Source: Engraulis encrasicolus
Taxonomy: Eukaryota > Chordata > Actinopteri > Clupeiformes > Engraulidae
Direction of reading: 5' to 3'
DNA: 64,000 bases
Assembly (NCBI RefSeq): GCF_034702125.1
Contig: NC_085868.1
Location: forward strand, 43,499,116-43,563,115
Part shown: positions 11,335-21,721 of the stretch, piece after piece
Layout: each line of letters begins with the position of its first letter
How positions within the stretch are numbered: position 1 is the stretch's first letter
Position numbers and translations under genes: made by a program
Notes under the pieces: generated by a model
Told to the model about the DNA's origin: nothing
What the model saw: only the letters and a program-made list of their open reading frames with translations
The model's database searches: none

Positions 11335-11446
11335 TTTGAGTTAGTGCAGGTTGAAAGTTCAGTCACAGATGTAGTAGTGCAGGTGGAATGTTCAGTCGCA
11401 GATATGGTGGTGGGGATGAGGGGGGGGAGCGTTGTCAGTGGCCTGG

Positions 11447-12441
11447 CTAGGCTAGAGGCTGACAGTGAAGGGAGAGTGGGTTTGAGTGTTCAGTATCTTG
11501 ATTGCTTGATTCATCGTGCTGCTTGCAAGCCTGGTGGTACGGGAACGGAGGCGCCTGTACCTCTTTCCAGAGGGCAGGAGGCTGAACAGTTTGTGTGCAG
11601 GGTGGCTTGTGGTCTTTGATGATCATCAGTGCTTTTCGGGTGAGGCGTGCGGTGTAAATGTCCTGCAGGGAGGGGAGTGGTACTCCAATGATCTTCTTCG
11701 CTGTGTTAACAACACGCTGGAGTGTCTTCCTGTTTTTCTCCGTGCAGCTTCCTCCCCACACTGTGATGCAGCTGGACACGACGCTCTCTATGGTTCCTCT
11801 GTAGAATGTTGTCATGATGGAGGGTGTAGCACTTGCCTTCTTTAGTTTTGCGCAAGAAGTAGAGACGCTGATGGGCCTTCTTCGCCAGTGATGTAGTGTT
11901 TGGTGGTCCAAGAGAGGTCGTCGCTGATGTGCACTCCAAGGAACTTGGTGCTGCTCACTCTCTCCACAGCATCACCGTCGATGGTCAGTGGTGGCAGTTG
12001 TTTTTGGACCCTCTGAAAGTTGACAACAATCTCCTTGGTCTTGTTGACATTCAGCAGGAGGTTGTTGTCTTTGCAACATGTGGCCAGCAGGTCTACTTCT
12101 TCTCTGTAGTGGTTCTCATCGCCCTTAGTGATGAGGCCCACCAGTGTTGTATCATCCGCAAACTTCACTAGATGGTTAGTGCTGTGGGTCGTTGTGCAGT
12201 CATGTGTCAGCAGCGTGAACAGCAGGGGGCTGAGAACACAACCTTGCGGAGCCCCCGTGCTCAGGGTCAGGGTGCTTGAGGTGTTATTCCCTACCCGTAC
12301 TGCTTGTGGTCTCTGCATCAGGAAGTCCAGCAGCCAGTTGCAGAGGGAGGTGCTGAAACCTAGTTTGTCCAGTTTTCTGATGAGTTGTTGTGGTATTATG
12401 GTATTGAATGCTGAACTGAAGTCAATGAACAGCATTCTCAC
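11447..12441 (-). pseudogene. Reverse transcriptase fragment of a LINE
   Basis: The first 200 codons (12441 to 11842) begin inside the polymerase domain at motif A ([13 protein letters not shown]). They continue through motif B ([13 protein letters not shown]) and the catalytic FADDTT near residue 93 to the DGDAVE...[10 protein letters not shown] segment. The frame then shifts near 11910 into [17 protein letters not shown] and again near 11850 into KKASATPSIMTTFYRGTIES and ITVWGGSCTEKNRKTLQRVV, which continue to about 11447. The order and motifs are those of vertebrate CR1/L2/Rex1-type LINEs. The endonuclease domain and the N-terminal half of the polymerase are missing. At least two frameshifts make it non-functional. 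Confidence 0.9.
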
Positions 12442-12445
12442 ATAT

Positions 12446-14094
12446 GAGTCTTCTTCTTTTCTTCTATTCTTCTTTGTGTGTGTGACAAAGTAACAACGGA
12501 CTGCCCATCTCAGTCTCTTTGTACTGTATAATAATGCACAGAAGGGGAAGAGACATCAAACTCCCCACCCAACACTGATCCCAAGTTAAACCCCAGTCTC
12601 CACTTCACTCCCTACTGGAGCACAGTCTCTCTCTTCTGGCTAATCACATTAGTTTGGTAAATAATCAGGCATTTCAAGGACCTCCTATTGTCTTCATCCA
12701 GCAAAACCAACATCTCTCTCCCAATGTAATTCGCTGCAGGGCTTACTTTTTCGTTAACAGAATTTGCCTCATCATTGGAATGCTAAATAAGCAGATAACA
12801 AGAAAATCTGCTTTTGAAATGTTATTATCCTTCATTTGTGGTTTCCTCTGTCCAGTTTGCATCTTACGCCACTTTATTTTTCTCACTTGAGCAGCTTGTT
12901 AACCCATCAATGCATTCCAAGAGCAGAAGAAACGTTTTCTCCTTTTGATGTATTCAACTCAGCCAGTATGGGGTCAGTTTTGTTAAATTGAAAATTCAGT
13001 TTATTTGCCAGACTCTTAGTCCATAGTCACATAAATAATACAGAAAGTACACATAAAACCACACATCAGGACAGACCAGTACAATCAGACAGGAACCCCA
13101 CACAGAACAAACAAAAAAGTACAATATAAAATAATTAAAATCTATACAGACATTTCATCCAGTATGCTCTTAGCCTGGATGAGTACCTTGGACTACTGAC
13201 AGAAGGATTTGCTGAGTGCCACCATGAATCATCCAGGCGCTGTGCAAAGTTGTACATTAAAATATCTTAAGAGAATAATGCTTTGATATCTGAAAGTAGA
13301 TGATTTGGTTGAGGGATTTCTATGTCAAGGATTTGTGTTCTGCCGCCTGCAATGCTACACTCCATGTCATGATGTGAATTGAAAGTCATAAAATGTTATA
13401 CTACAGTCAAAGCTCAAACATGCACAACATTCCAATGATGTACATGTTTTCATGATGTGTCAGTGGCAAGAATGCACAGCAGACGTTACTTGGCAGAGAG
13501 AGGACAGAGACAGAAAGAAAGAACGCAAAGGATTTTTTCAGTTTCCATATGAATTTCATAAGTGAAATATCGACAACAGAGAAAAATATGAATATTACCA
13601 ACTGATATTTCCACTCCACAAGTTTGTACGTAGTTCTTCTGATTAAATGTCACAGAAAGTTGACTGACAGCCACTACAGCACAGCTTTGGGCATATCACA
13701 GAGATTATAAATCCAATTGATAACCACACCAAGGAAAATGTTCCGATGCACTTCAAGCGACATGGACTATTAAATTGTATTTAATTCTGCCTTTGTAACT
13801 TTAAATGGATAAGAAAAAAGAACATTATAGCAGTTTAATGCAGTGGCTCACTATAGCTTGAACATATTCAATACATTTGTTGACCTTGTCACAGACTTTC
13901 ATTAAATATTTTCCACATTTCGATTTTAAAAGCAGACATTATATCTCAGTCCATTTCTGTTGAATAGGAGAGTCAGTCTGTGCCATGCACTACCCACTTT
14001 ATAAGCAAGGTGCTTTATTTGTCCTGTATCCAGGATGTACTCGAGTGATTCTTGTTGCCTGGATACTAGACACAGGTCTTGATACCCTTTAGTT
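12446..14094. other. Unassigned; possible old LINE tail at 12985-13170
   Basis: The segment 12985-13170 (TTTATTTGCCAGACTC... ACATAAATAATACAG...) resembles an A-rich retroelement 3' end in reverse orientation, but no coding remnant adjoins it. Elsewhere nothing is supported. Confidence 0.3.
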
Positions 14095-14198
14095 CAGCAC
14101 TGTCTGTGTTCCCCTAAGGGTTCCCATTGGGGGGCATCAGTCTACTTTATTTTTAATACTAAGGGGAGCATTCATTCAAAAAAGGTTGAGAACCACTG
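14095..14198. mobile_element. Short decayed hAT-like MITE
   Basis: The right end reads AAAAAAGGTTGAGAACCACTG, the classic teleost hAT-type terminus. The left end is a degenerate CAGCACTGTCTGTGTTCCCC. The possible duplications match poorly, so the left boundary is uncertain. Confidence 0.5.
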
Positions 14199-14225
14199 CT
14201 CTAAGGCCCTGTGCATGCTCTACAC

Positions 14226-14488
14226 CAGTGGTTCTCAAACTTTTTCCATCATTCCCCCCTTCAGAGGGTCTGAATGCTTCCGAGCCCCCCCTCCTTGCAC
14301 AGACTGATTTTATGATCGCTGCGCAGAATCAAAGGAAAGGTGACTGGTGAGATTAAACAAAGAGGGACTGCAGTCGAATGCAGATGCGTGTTCATTTCCT
14401 ATGCTATTCAAATTCATGACAATTAATAATATAATGTTGGTGAGGGCTTTAACTTGTTGACTTATTGGCGAGAGAGGAAATAATTTCC

Positions 14489-14533
<45 letters not shown>

Positions 14534-14601
14534 CGGGGGTCAGATGTGACACGCCCCCCCCTACGATGCCTCCGGCTTACGCCCCACTTTGAGAAAGGCT
14601 G
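14226..14601. mobile_element. hAT-like MITE carrying a G43 run
   Basis: The left terminus is CAGTGGTTCTCAAAC; the right terminus read inward is CAGCCTTTCTCAAAG. The 8-base flanks CTCTACAC and ATCTAGAT agree at only five positions, so the copy is old. It contains the homopolymer at 14491-14533. GCCCCCCC words near both ends are typical of the family. Confidence 0.7.
14491..14533. repeat. Poly-G tract, 43 consecutive G
   Basis: Forty-three uninterrupted G are followed by CGGGGG. The pro-rich frames across it are artefacts. The length reported may itself be imprecise, since such tracts are hard to sequence. Confidence 0.85.
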
Positions 14602-14834
14602 ATCTAGATTATGCCACCAGTACATCTGTGACATCCACATGGATATGTACATCATGTACAAAAACATGTCAACATAAAAGAGCCAAGACAATGGAAGCAA
14701 AGCTGTACAATGACAGCCAAACCAGCCAGATTGCTGACAGTGTATTTTGAGGAATTCAAAGGCTGGGCCTAGCATTGCATTGTACAGAGACAACCCTTGA
14801 CAACCATAGCAGTTAAGCGTGTACACACCATGCA
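14602..14834. other. Unassigned sequence
   Basis: Short interval between two MITEs with no visible feature. Confidence 0.4.
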
Positions 14835-15258
14835 TTTCAGTTTCAGTCGCGAACGTGCCGGTTCTAAGAGCCGGCTCTTTGAAGTGAACGACAGGAGTCT
14901 GCTCCACAGTGGTGGCCATTTTGGGAGCCAAATTCTTTATTTTTTTATGGTCTTCCGGTTCCTCACTGTCTCTCCCCCTCCCCCTTGTTGTGCATATGCT
15001 CTGCATTTTCCGCTGAGGAGACAATTTGTTTTCCCTTGTCGGTGCAGGTTGTTTGTGTGAAAACAGCACATAATTGGCCACCATGTATAATGGGTATTTG
15101 CAGGGGTTGCAGACAGCAGTCAAGGAGCAGAAACGCAACAGGAGCAGACCAGAAACTAAGCGAGAAATATGCATGTATGGGGAGTCGATTGGGAGCCGAA
15201 AGAGCCGGTTCTCTATAGTAAGGAGAGCCAGAAGAACCACCGAAAATCCCATCATTAG
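14835..15258. mobile_element. GAGCCGGCTCTTT-type MITE (hAT-like)
   Basis: The left part has GCCGGTTCTAAGAGCCGGCTC. The right part, read inward, has TAATGATGGGATTTTCGG then GAACCGGCTCTTTCGGCTCC. These are the hallmark words of a widespread fish hAT-derived family. The left edge is uncertain and no target duplication was found. Confidence 0.6.
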
Positions 15259-15761
15259 GTAAAATAAAAAACCTTACAGAGCTTCTCCTCTGCTACTGTA
15301 GGTCTGCTGAGACCCTAATGTGTGTACACTGTCTAGCCTCGAGCCATGCTGGTTACTTTGTGAGCAGGACAGCTGGAGAATGTGAAGGTTTGCATGAACA
15401 TTCATGATTTACAAACATGAGCGAGCCTGTGAAAAATGCCATGGAAAAACGAATGCACACAATCTCTAACACATACTCTTCAGTGCAGTAAAAAAATAAA
15501 AGAAATACAAGCAGTCATATTTCCATAACCTTTTTTTCTGTCTGTGTGCAGCTAGGGGAGAAGCACACCTCATTATGGTTGAAGGGAGAAAACATGAGCA
15601 CACATTTGAGCAAAGCTTCGCTGGACAACCATCTTCTGGCCTTTGAGGTTCCTAAAGAAAAAAAAGAAAACAAAACAAAAAAATGGTCTCGGCAAGTTTC
15701 AGGCTCCTATACACCCCCGCAGGGAGAGAGAGGGATATCAGGCCAAAAGCGTACAGTAGCT
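15259..15761. other. Unassigned sequence
   Basis: Contains an A-rich patch (15655-15685). No exon is supported. Confidence 0.4.
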
Positions 15762-15912
15762 CAGGCCCGCCAACAGGGGGAAAAAGGGGTATGTTGTCCA
15801 GGGACCAGGGAGATCGGGGGCCCAGAATTGGGTACCCTTTACATTGTATGTATTTGTGAAGGGGGCCCTCTCAGATGATTTTGTCTTGGGCCCTGCGAAA
15901 GCTGGTAGCGGT
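15762..15912. mobile_element. CAGGCCCGCC-type MITE
   Basis: The segment begins CAGGCCCGCCAACAG and holds GGGGGCCCAG and GGGGGCCCTC blocks. It ends GGGCCCTGCGAAAGCTGG. The same kind of ends occurs at 32363-32516, which supports a shared family. Confidence 0.55.
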
Positions 15913-16130
15913 AATCAGTATTCATGTCCGGCCAGCTTACACAAGCCGATACATTCATTTGCATTTTGAAAAACAAACAAAAAAACAATATACAGTACAT
16001 TCATTGAAGGCAATCATGCTGTGAGGAATGTAAGCTTCCATTTTTGTGTAAGCTCCCATCTCTGTTCACCTGTGAGATGACAAGAGTGAGAGAAAAAGTA
16101 CTTTTAGCAGGAGTGGGGCAGAGTAATAGC

Positions 16131-16282
16131 CAGGGGCGGAGCTATAGGACGGGGGAGAAGGGCATTTGCTCCTGGGCCCATCTGTATTGGTGGCAGGTTC
16201 CCTGCTATGACTTTGGCAGGCCGTATGGGGGGCCTTAACAGTGTTTTGCCCCGGAGCCCTGTGTACAGTTGTTCCGCCTCTG
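16131..16282 (+). mobile_element. 152-bp hAT-type MITE with exact 8-bp TSD
   Basis: The element starts CAGGGGCGGAGCTATAG and ends GTTGTTCCGCCTCTG, with termini CAGGGGCGGA and CAGAGGCGGA. It is flanked by GTAATAGC at 16123-16130 and 16283-16290. Relics of the same family sit inside both arms of the palindrome at 19.4-22.8 kb. Confidence 0.92.
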
Positions 16283-17160
16283 GTAATAGCAGACATCTCA
16301 AACGTACGTTGGAAGAAGAGGAGCAGAAATGAACACAAAGGTAAGAACAACAAAGTCACAAGGAGTCAAAAGACATTAGTCTTCTCTGCGAACATAAGAA
16401 GACATGTGAAGACAGTGCACTGCACTCGGATCAGGGCTACAGACTATCAAGGTGTCAACTTTCTTCTGACTTATGGCAGCTGAACTGAACCGCTTGTCTG
16501 TAATACCAACTTAATGAAAGTGAAAAGTACAGTATGCAGAATGCCGTACAGTAGCACCTACATTCATAACATGCTGATCCACATAGTATCGGTACAATTT
16601 AAACTGACATGCCTGGTGTGTTTTTGCATGGCTTTTTTCTTCTTCTTCTTTTCATTCCCAATTCAACACAAGCATTTCGGTATATAAGGTATGCAATGAA
16701 TTCCTTGCCAGGGAAACAGAAATCTGAATTGGGGATAGGCAATATTGTGTATGACTCAGCGAATGTGTTTTGTGATTAGCATGTTTACTGGCATCCTAAT
16801 TGTGATGATAATACGTACGTAGAGCATTTCTATCAAAGATCCATCTGAGCTTTCCACTGAAATATCGCAGAAATGAGCCCATTGTTGAAGCCTCTATAAA
16901 TGGGATCCAGATGGGACAATAATAGAATGCATGATAAATATGCCATTACTGCACAAACCAAAAACATAAATAGAACTGAGTAGGCTCACATTCAGATTTT
17001 TTAGGGGATTTTGACCTTTGCCATGCATCCTGTACACAATTGTTTTGAGATACATCGATAGAATAACCAGAGGTACCAGGAATATGTGCATATCAAGGAG
17101 GTCTACATAAGGGGAGAAGGTGGTTCCATAGAACTCCATCAGAGACGGTCTTATACGAGA
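16283..17160. other. Unassigned sequence
   Basis: No element boundary is visible. A GT-splice-like AAAG|GTAAGAAC occurs at about 16341 without a matching acceptor or frame. Confidence 0.4.
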
Positions 17161-17940
17161 CGAATCACTCATGAAACCTTCCATAGGAATGAACGAGAGC
17201 ATTTGGCTACGCGAACATGGCGTTTGCCGGCGTTACTCCCACCTGTCCGGTAACGAGAGCCAATTGCTTGCTGAGCTGCGCTGTTACTTATCCAATCATC
17301 TCGACGCAAGTGCAAACGTAAACCTTTACGACTGCTCGTACCTAATCGGTTTGTTTGCTGGCGGCCATGTGGTTTGTTTGCCGTCCGTGGAAACTTCATT
17401 GTGAATTGGGCTGAGAGCGCAAATCGACCATTAATCACCTTTCTGCGCGCATCCAAAACGCAGGTGCAGGACAAAGGGACTATCATGGAAACAAAAACGG
17501 CCGTGCATAGACATGTTTTTTCTTATGGTTGAAAACAAATAAGTAAGAAAAAGCAAAACGGGAGCAAGTCTGCAAGACATTCAACTTTGATCAGTTTAGC
17601 TTTTTTTCTTATATTTTTCACCGTTTGTCATAGCTATTATCAGTTTAGGCAACAATGATATCACAGTTTAAAACACCAATTTTGAGGCAGGCTACATCAT
17701 TACTTTATTCAATAGCCTATTTTTTATTACTGATGAGCAGAGACGACCATTGTGCTTAGGCTACTGCTTTGGCTATCAGAAAATAAATCCAGTGTCTTTT
17801 CTGTACGATGACCGGAGAATGGATGCCCGTTTGACAGCCGGCCGGAAGAGGTGAAGTCCACGCCACGCAACTTGCTCTCACCTGCCGCCAAACAGAACGT
17901 TGTCGTGGAATGTGGCGCATGCGCAGATCAAAAATAGCAT
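17161..17940. promoter_or_regulatory. CpG-rich segment with an NRF1-type site
   Basis: CpG is much more frequent here than in flanking DNA (for example 17210-17320 and 17840-17925). GCGCATGCGC at 17915-17924 matches the palindromic NRF1 site used in many vertebrate promoters. No exon is clear. Frames of 77 codons (+) and 105 codons (-) cross the segment, but neither shows a known domain. Confidence 0.35.
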
Positions 17941-18119
17941 AAAGAAAAACGCTGTTTTTAAGTGTTTCTTTCATGTTTCTGTCATTCTAAGACTGCATTT
18001 AAAACCAGTTTTTCATTGTGATTCCAACCATATGAGTTGTGTATCGCTGTGTTGTCCCACTGTCACACAACATTATTTCCCCCATTCATTCTTATATACC
18101 CCATCACTGACTAATCTCA

Positions 18120-18500
18120 AATAGTCAGTTTGAGGCGTAGCCAAGATGGCCGCCGAGTGATGGGACTTATGGGAACAGACTTTGACTACATTCAACGGTT
18201 TTGATGCAACCGCGGCTGATTTACTTCCGCCTCAAAAATAGGGAAGTGAAATAATCACCTTGGCAACGTTGAGCTACATTGCTGATAGGTCAACATCGCT
18301 GACAGCGCCAGCCAATCCGAAAACCCCTACTTGAAGTCATATGTCCCGCCCTCCCACCCAATGCTGCCGCGCCGTTAGATGAAAATATGTCACGGCGTCT
18401 CAAGATATTGAAACAAGTTTTCAGCTGTGGAAATAGTCAACACCGAAAACCTTGATTGTCACAAAACCACCAACGCAAGTTGAGATACAACTGGTGATCG
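18120..18500 (+). promoter_or_regulatory. Candidate TATA-less promoter and 5' exon
   Basis: The segment contains a YY1-like CAAGATGGCCGCC at 18142-18154, an ETS-type ACTTCCG near 18222, a CCAAT box (AGCCAATCC) near 18312 and a half X-box TTGGCAACG near 18260. It ends in a strong splice donor, ATCG|GTAAGT, at 18500/18501. This combination is common at vertebrate housekeeping promoters. The transcription start is not determinable. Confidence 0.4.
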
Positions 18501-19025
18501 GTAAGTGTGGAGAATAGCAATATGATATTTATGTAATGGTACTAGGGCCAACGAAATCTTGAAGGGCTTATGAAACATCATACGGTAATATTATTTAGCT
18601 TAGCGGCTAACCTGAGCCAGCCAAATGGCATTAGATCTAACTTACTTAACTTCACCACCTTGTAACGGCATGTTGTAATGTACAGACACATTGTACAGTT
18701 GCAAACTGAACTGTACACGGAAAGTGCATATGTGCTATTTGGGGTCTTCGTATTATTTGGCCGAAAACTATTATTCAAGTCTTCAATGTAGGCCCTATCT
18801 CAGTAGCATCATTGAAGTTGTGCAGGCGACAGCCCTTGGATGTTCGGTTTCACGTTGAATATTTTAACATCTGCGACCATTGGCGTTAAACATTATTAGG
18901 TCATTGTCTGCCACACCAAGTTAACCCCCTATACGGACATTTAGCATATGTACTCACAGCTGCTGTGTATAAATCCCTCTACAAATTACGTGCAAAACAA
19001 TTAATTAAACCTTTCCGTTTGACAG

Positions 19026-19106
19026 ACACAAACCATGGACGTTGAAGAAAGGCTCCTCATCATCAAGCTGTCATCCAGAGTGAAGATTGCAGTCAAGCAA
19101 TCATGA
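19026..19106 (+). CDS. Candidate second exon with a 23-codon frame
   Basis: A pyrimidine-rich acceptor, CCTTTCCGTTTGACAG, ends at 19025. Together with the donor at 18501 it would define a 525-bp intron. Nine bases into the exon is an ATG in ideal context (CAAACCATGG) at 19035. The frame reads MDVEERLLIIKLSSRVKIAV plus three residues and stops at TGA 19104-19106. I do not recognise it. The large inverted repeat begins 270 bp downstream. The frame may be the start of a gene broken or displaced by repeats, a micropeptide, or chance. An internal donor-like AGA|GTGAAG at about 19079 would offer another way out of this exon. Confidence 0.25.
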   Translation, partial: TQTMDVEERLLIIKLSSRVKIAVKQS

Positions 19107-19376
19107 CCCCCCTCCCCACAGTTTTCGAGAAGATTCAGAATAAAAAAAAACCCTTCTCATTCTTAAATCATATTACTTAAGTAAACGGTAGGCAACCCAA
19201 AACCTTTCAGTTATAAAGCATAGACAATACAGTAGGCTATGACAATTACACCATCTGGTATTTTGAGTACTTGAAATTCAGATTAAAGTGAAATCTTGAC
19301 TTCAGTGTCTTCTTACATGTGTGCTTTCTAAACGTGCAAATCATTATGTGGACGTTCTTTCCCACTTCTAAGAAAT

Positions 19377-20460
19377 GGGTCATTCCACGCCAAATCTCCG
19401 AATCATCCCGCACGACCATCTCAGATTTGGCAGAAAAAAATCAAGGAGGTTCACAAACGTCCCAATAGGAAAAGTGCAAAATTATAGCTCTCAACTCCTC
19501 ATAGTTTTGTCATTAAAAATGTTTTTGTCAGGTACCCCCCTGACTCGTTTGGAACAGAGTTCTCAGAGAGCCCACTTTCAGATTGCCGTATCCAAAAAAC
19601 TGCTTTAAGTAGGTCCTTACAAATTTCAAGGGGTAACATTTGGAACATGTACTTGTGAAATGTGGATTTTCACACATCCTCTTGTCATTTACCACCGTTT
19701 TCTGGGGGCTTGAAGTTGCTTGAACAATTCTCACCTTTGAATTTGTGGGCATCTTTGAAGGACTGTGGTAAGCGCAGTTTTAAAGACAGAGGTTTGATAT
19801 GGACACTGTATGTTCCCAACCATTCTGTGCATGTTGTGTTGAAAGACTGATCTTCTGCGATGAACAATTTAGAAGATATGAAGTCTTTAAAATGGAAAAA
19901 CTGAAACTTGGTGCCATCTTTGCCATGTCATTAAAAAAATGTCACGACTCACCACCTTATTATCAACAGTTTTGGAAAGATTAGATGTCTCTTCTTAACA
20001 TATCCAAAAACTGTGATAGTATTCTGCCTCATTTGGTCACAATGGTTTTTCAAAAACCCACTGTTAGGTGACTTCCATAGCTCCTATGAAAAGTTGATAT
20101 TAGTGGCATCTTCTTCATGTTATACAAATGAAATGACAGAACTCACCACTATGATATTTACAGTTTTAGAAAGACTCAATGTCTGTTTTTAACATATCCA
20201 AAAACTGGGGTGGTGCTCTGTCTCATTTTTTAAGAATGGACTTGTAAAAACGGCTGTGTGACTTCTTCAGCTTGCTGCTCTATTGAGGTGGGGCCCCTGC
20301 TCTGATCTTTGCAGGCTACATGGGGGCCCTATCTACCAGTATTTGCTATGAGGCCCTATGTGCAATTGTTCCGCCAATGTGAATGACTTGAGCAATTTGA
20401 GTCAGACATTTTTGATACAAGATATTTGACTTGAGCATTTTCGACACACTCAATACAATA
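19377..20460 (+). repeat. Left arm of a 3.5-kb inverted repeat
   Basis: The arm begins GGGTCATTCCACGCCAAATC. It contains two tandem, diverged units of about 190 bp, recognisable by CAACAGTTTTGGAAAGA / ACAGTTTTAGAAAGA and AACATATCCAAAAACTG. Its inner part has the right half of a relic of the CAGGGGCGGA MITE (20285-20375, ending GTTCCGCC). Sequence after the relic (TGATACAAG...GACTTGAGCATTTT) also matches the other arm. Confidence 0.92.
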
Positions 20461-21721
20461 CGGCAAAAAAGTAAAAGTGGCTGTTGGGAATTTTTTTTCA
20501 GCTTTTTCTGAAACTACATTTCAGTAAATCAAAGGTTATAGACATGTGTAAACTTCATCTTTATGCACTGAAAACCAAATACCGGAATAAAGTGATGAAA
20601 TGTTGAATCACAGAAACATCCCCGTAGATCTTGAAACAAGTACATCCTGACTATCACCACATCTCAATGCTTTTTATTACAATTCATAACAATCTTTAAT
20701 AACTTGTTTACCAACTTTGATGCAGTTCTGAGGTCTGCTGTGGATTATTTTGGATTGTGTATGAGATTTATCATGATTTATCACTTTTTATCATGTGATT
20801 ATTCTTTCTACATTTGATTTGTGTTTCACTCCATGTATACATGTATGTCCATTTGTGCAAACTCATCAGGGTCAATGTAGAACATCAAACATTCATGCTT
20901 GCATTGCTCAGCTCTGTGACCGAATAGACACTTAATGAGCATTTAGTCAGTATTGCAGTGGTCTAGCACCATGCTCAGGGTAGCTCAGTCATGGTGATTG
21001 GAGGGGCAGGACAGCTGTTTAGTCAGGTTACCTCCTTACGAACAGTCTCCTCCTTTTGTATCATCACTGTTTTTTTCTCTTCTCCATGATAATAAAAGTG
21101 TCCCACCCCCCCAAAAAAAACATGACAAAGGTGACCTGTTCATAGAACTTGGCCCCGCCCCAGTCCTAACCATGACCGAGGAACCTAGCGCATTGTATTG
21201 GTTCATGGCAAAGGTCTGTGTGTTGAATCATTTGATATGCACCTCTATTAACAGAGCAATGTTGCAAAAGTTATGGGAAAATTAAAATGTGTTCAAAGTA
21301 AAATATCCATGTCTGACAAAGGGCCAGGGTAGCCCGAAACGTCATAAGATTAAAATTAAGTAAATGGAAGCTTCGGTGTTGCGGTTCTTTTTTCATTATT
21401 TTTATCAAAATTTCTTTACAGCTAAAAGAAATTTGTTAAAAAAAATCATATGCTGAAATAAAGTTTGGCAAACATCCTGTATCAAGACTATGTGTTAACA
21501 ATGCTACTTTACCAATCAGAATGATTCAATTAATTTATCACTACTGCAATTCACGACTTACTTTACGGTATAATAGCAAAATGTTAACTCCTACAGTGTT
21601 GAGGTTTAAACACATGGCAATAACCTTTAATTCACGAACATTTAGTTACGAAAAAAATTAGTTACCTAAAAGCTAAAAGAAAAAGAAAAATAATAATGGT
21701 ATATAAATCACTCAACTGTTT
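20461..21721. other. Spacer of the inverted repeat
   Basis: About 1.26 kb, AT-rich, with no open frame longer than 95 codons and no transposase motif. It contains GACAAAGGGCCAGGGTAGCC followed by CGAAACGTCATAAG near 21315, and a C-rich/A-rich patch near 21105. Confidence 0.5.

Larger units (their letters stand above)
9753..12445 (-). mobile_element. 5'-truncated non-LTR retrotransposon (CR1/L2/Rex1-like)
   Basis: The element runs from its 3' end at 9753 to a 5' truncation near 12445. It holds the C-terminal half of a reverse transcriptase (11447-12441), a 3' UTR with a GT-rich block (11002-11334), and a region of ACATAGACAGTA-like repeats (10760-10810). It ends in the sequence also found at 29925-30177 in the other orientation. 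A 901-bp hAT element is inserted in the 3' UTR. The lesions in the coding region mean it is dead. The assignment between L2 and Rex1 lineages is open. Confidence 0.88.

Noticed and set aside
10908..11619. Frames of 152 codons (-) and 204 codons (+)
   Set aside because: They read through the GT/CA array and, on the plus strand, the antisense of the LINE reverse transcriptase.
11516..12493. Plus-strand frames of 91-121 codons
   Set aside because: They lie antisense to the LINE coding region, which explains their length.
14335..14552. Plus or minus proline/glycine-rich protein across 14.5 kb
   Set aside because: Homopolymer artefact within a MITE.
14310..15255. 268-codon minus frame with a proline run
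   Set aside because: It reads through the G43 tract and two MITEs; no domain and the 5' half overlaps a repeat.
17169..17486. 105-codon minus frame in CpG-rich DNA
   Set aside because: CpG-rich DNA lacks stops by composition; no recognised domain.
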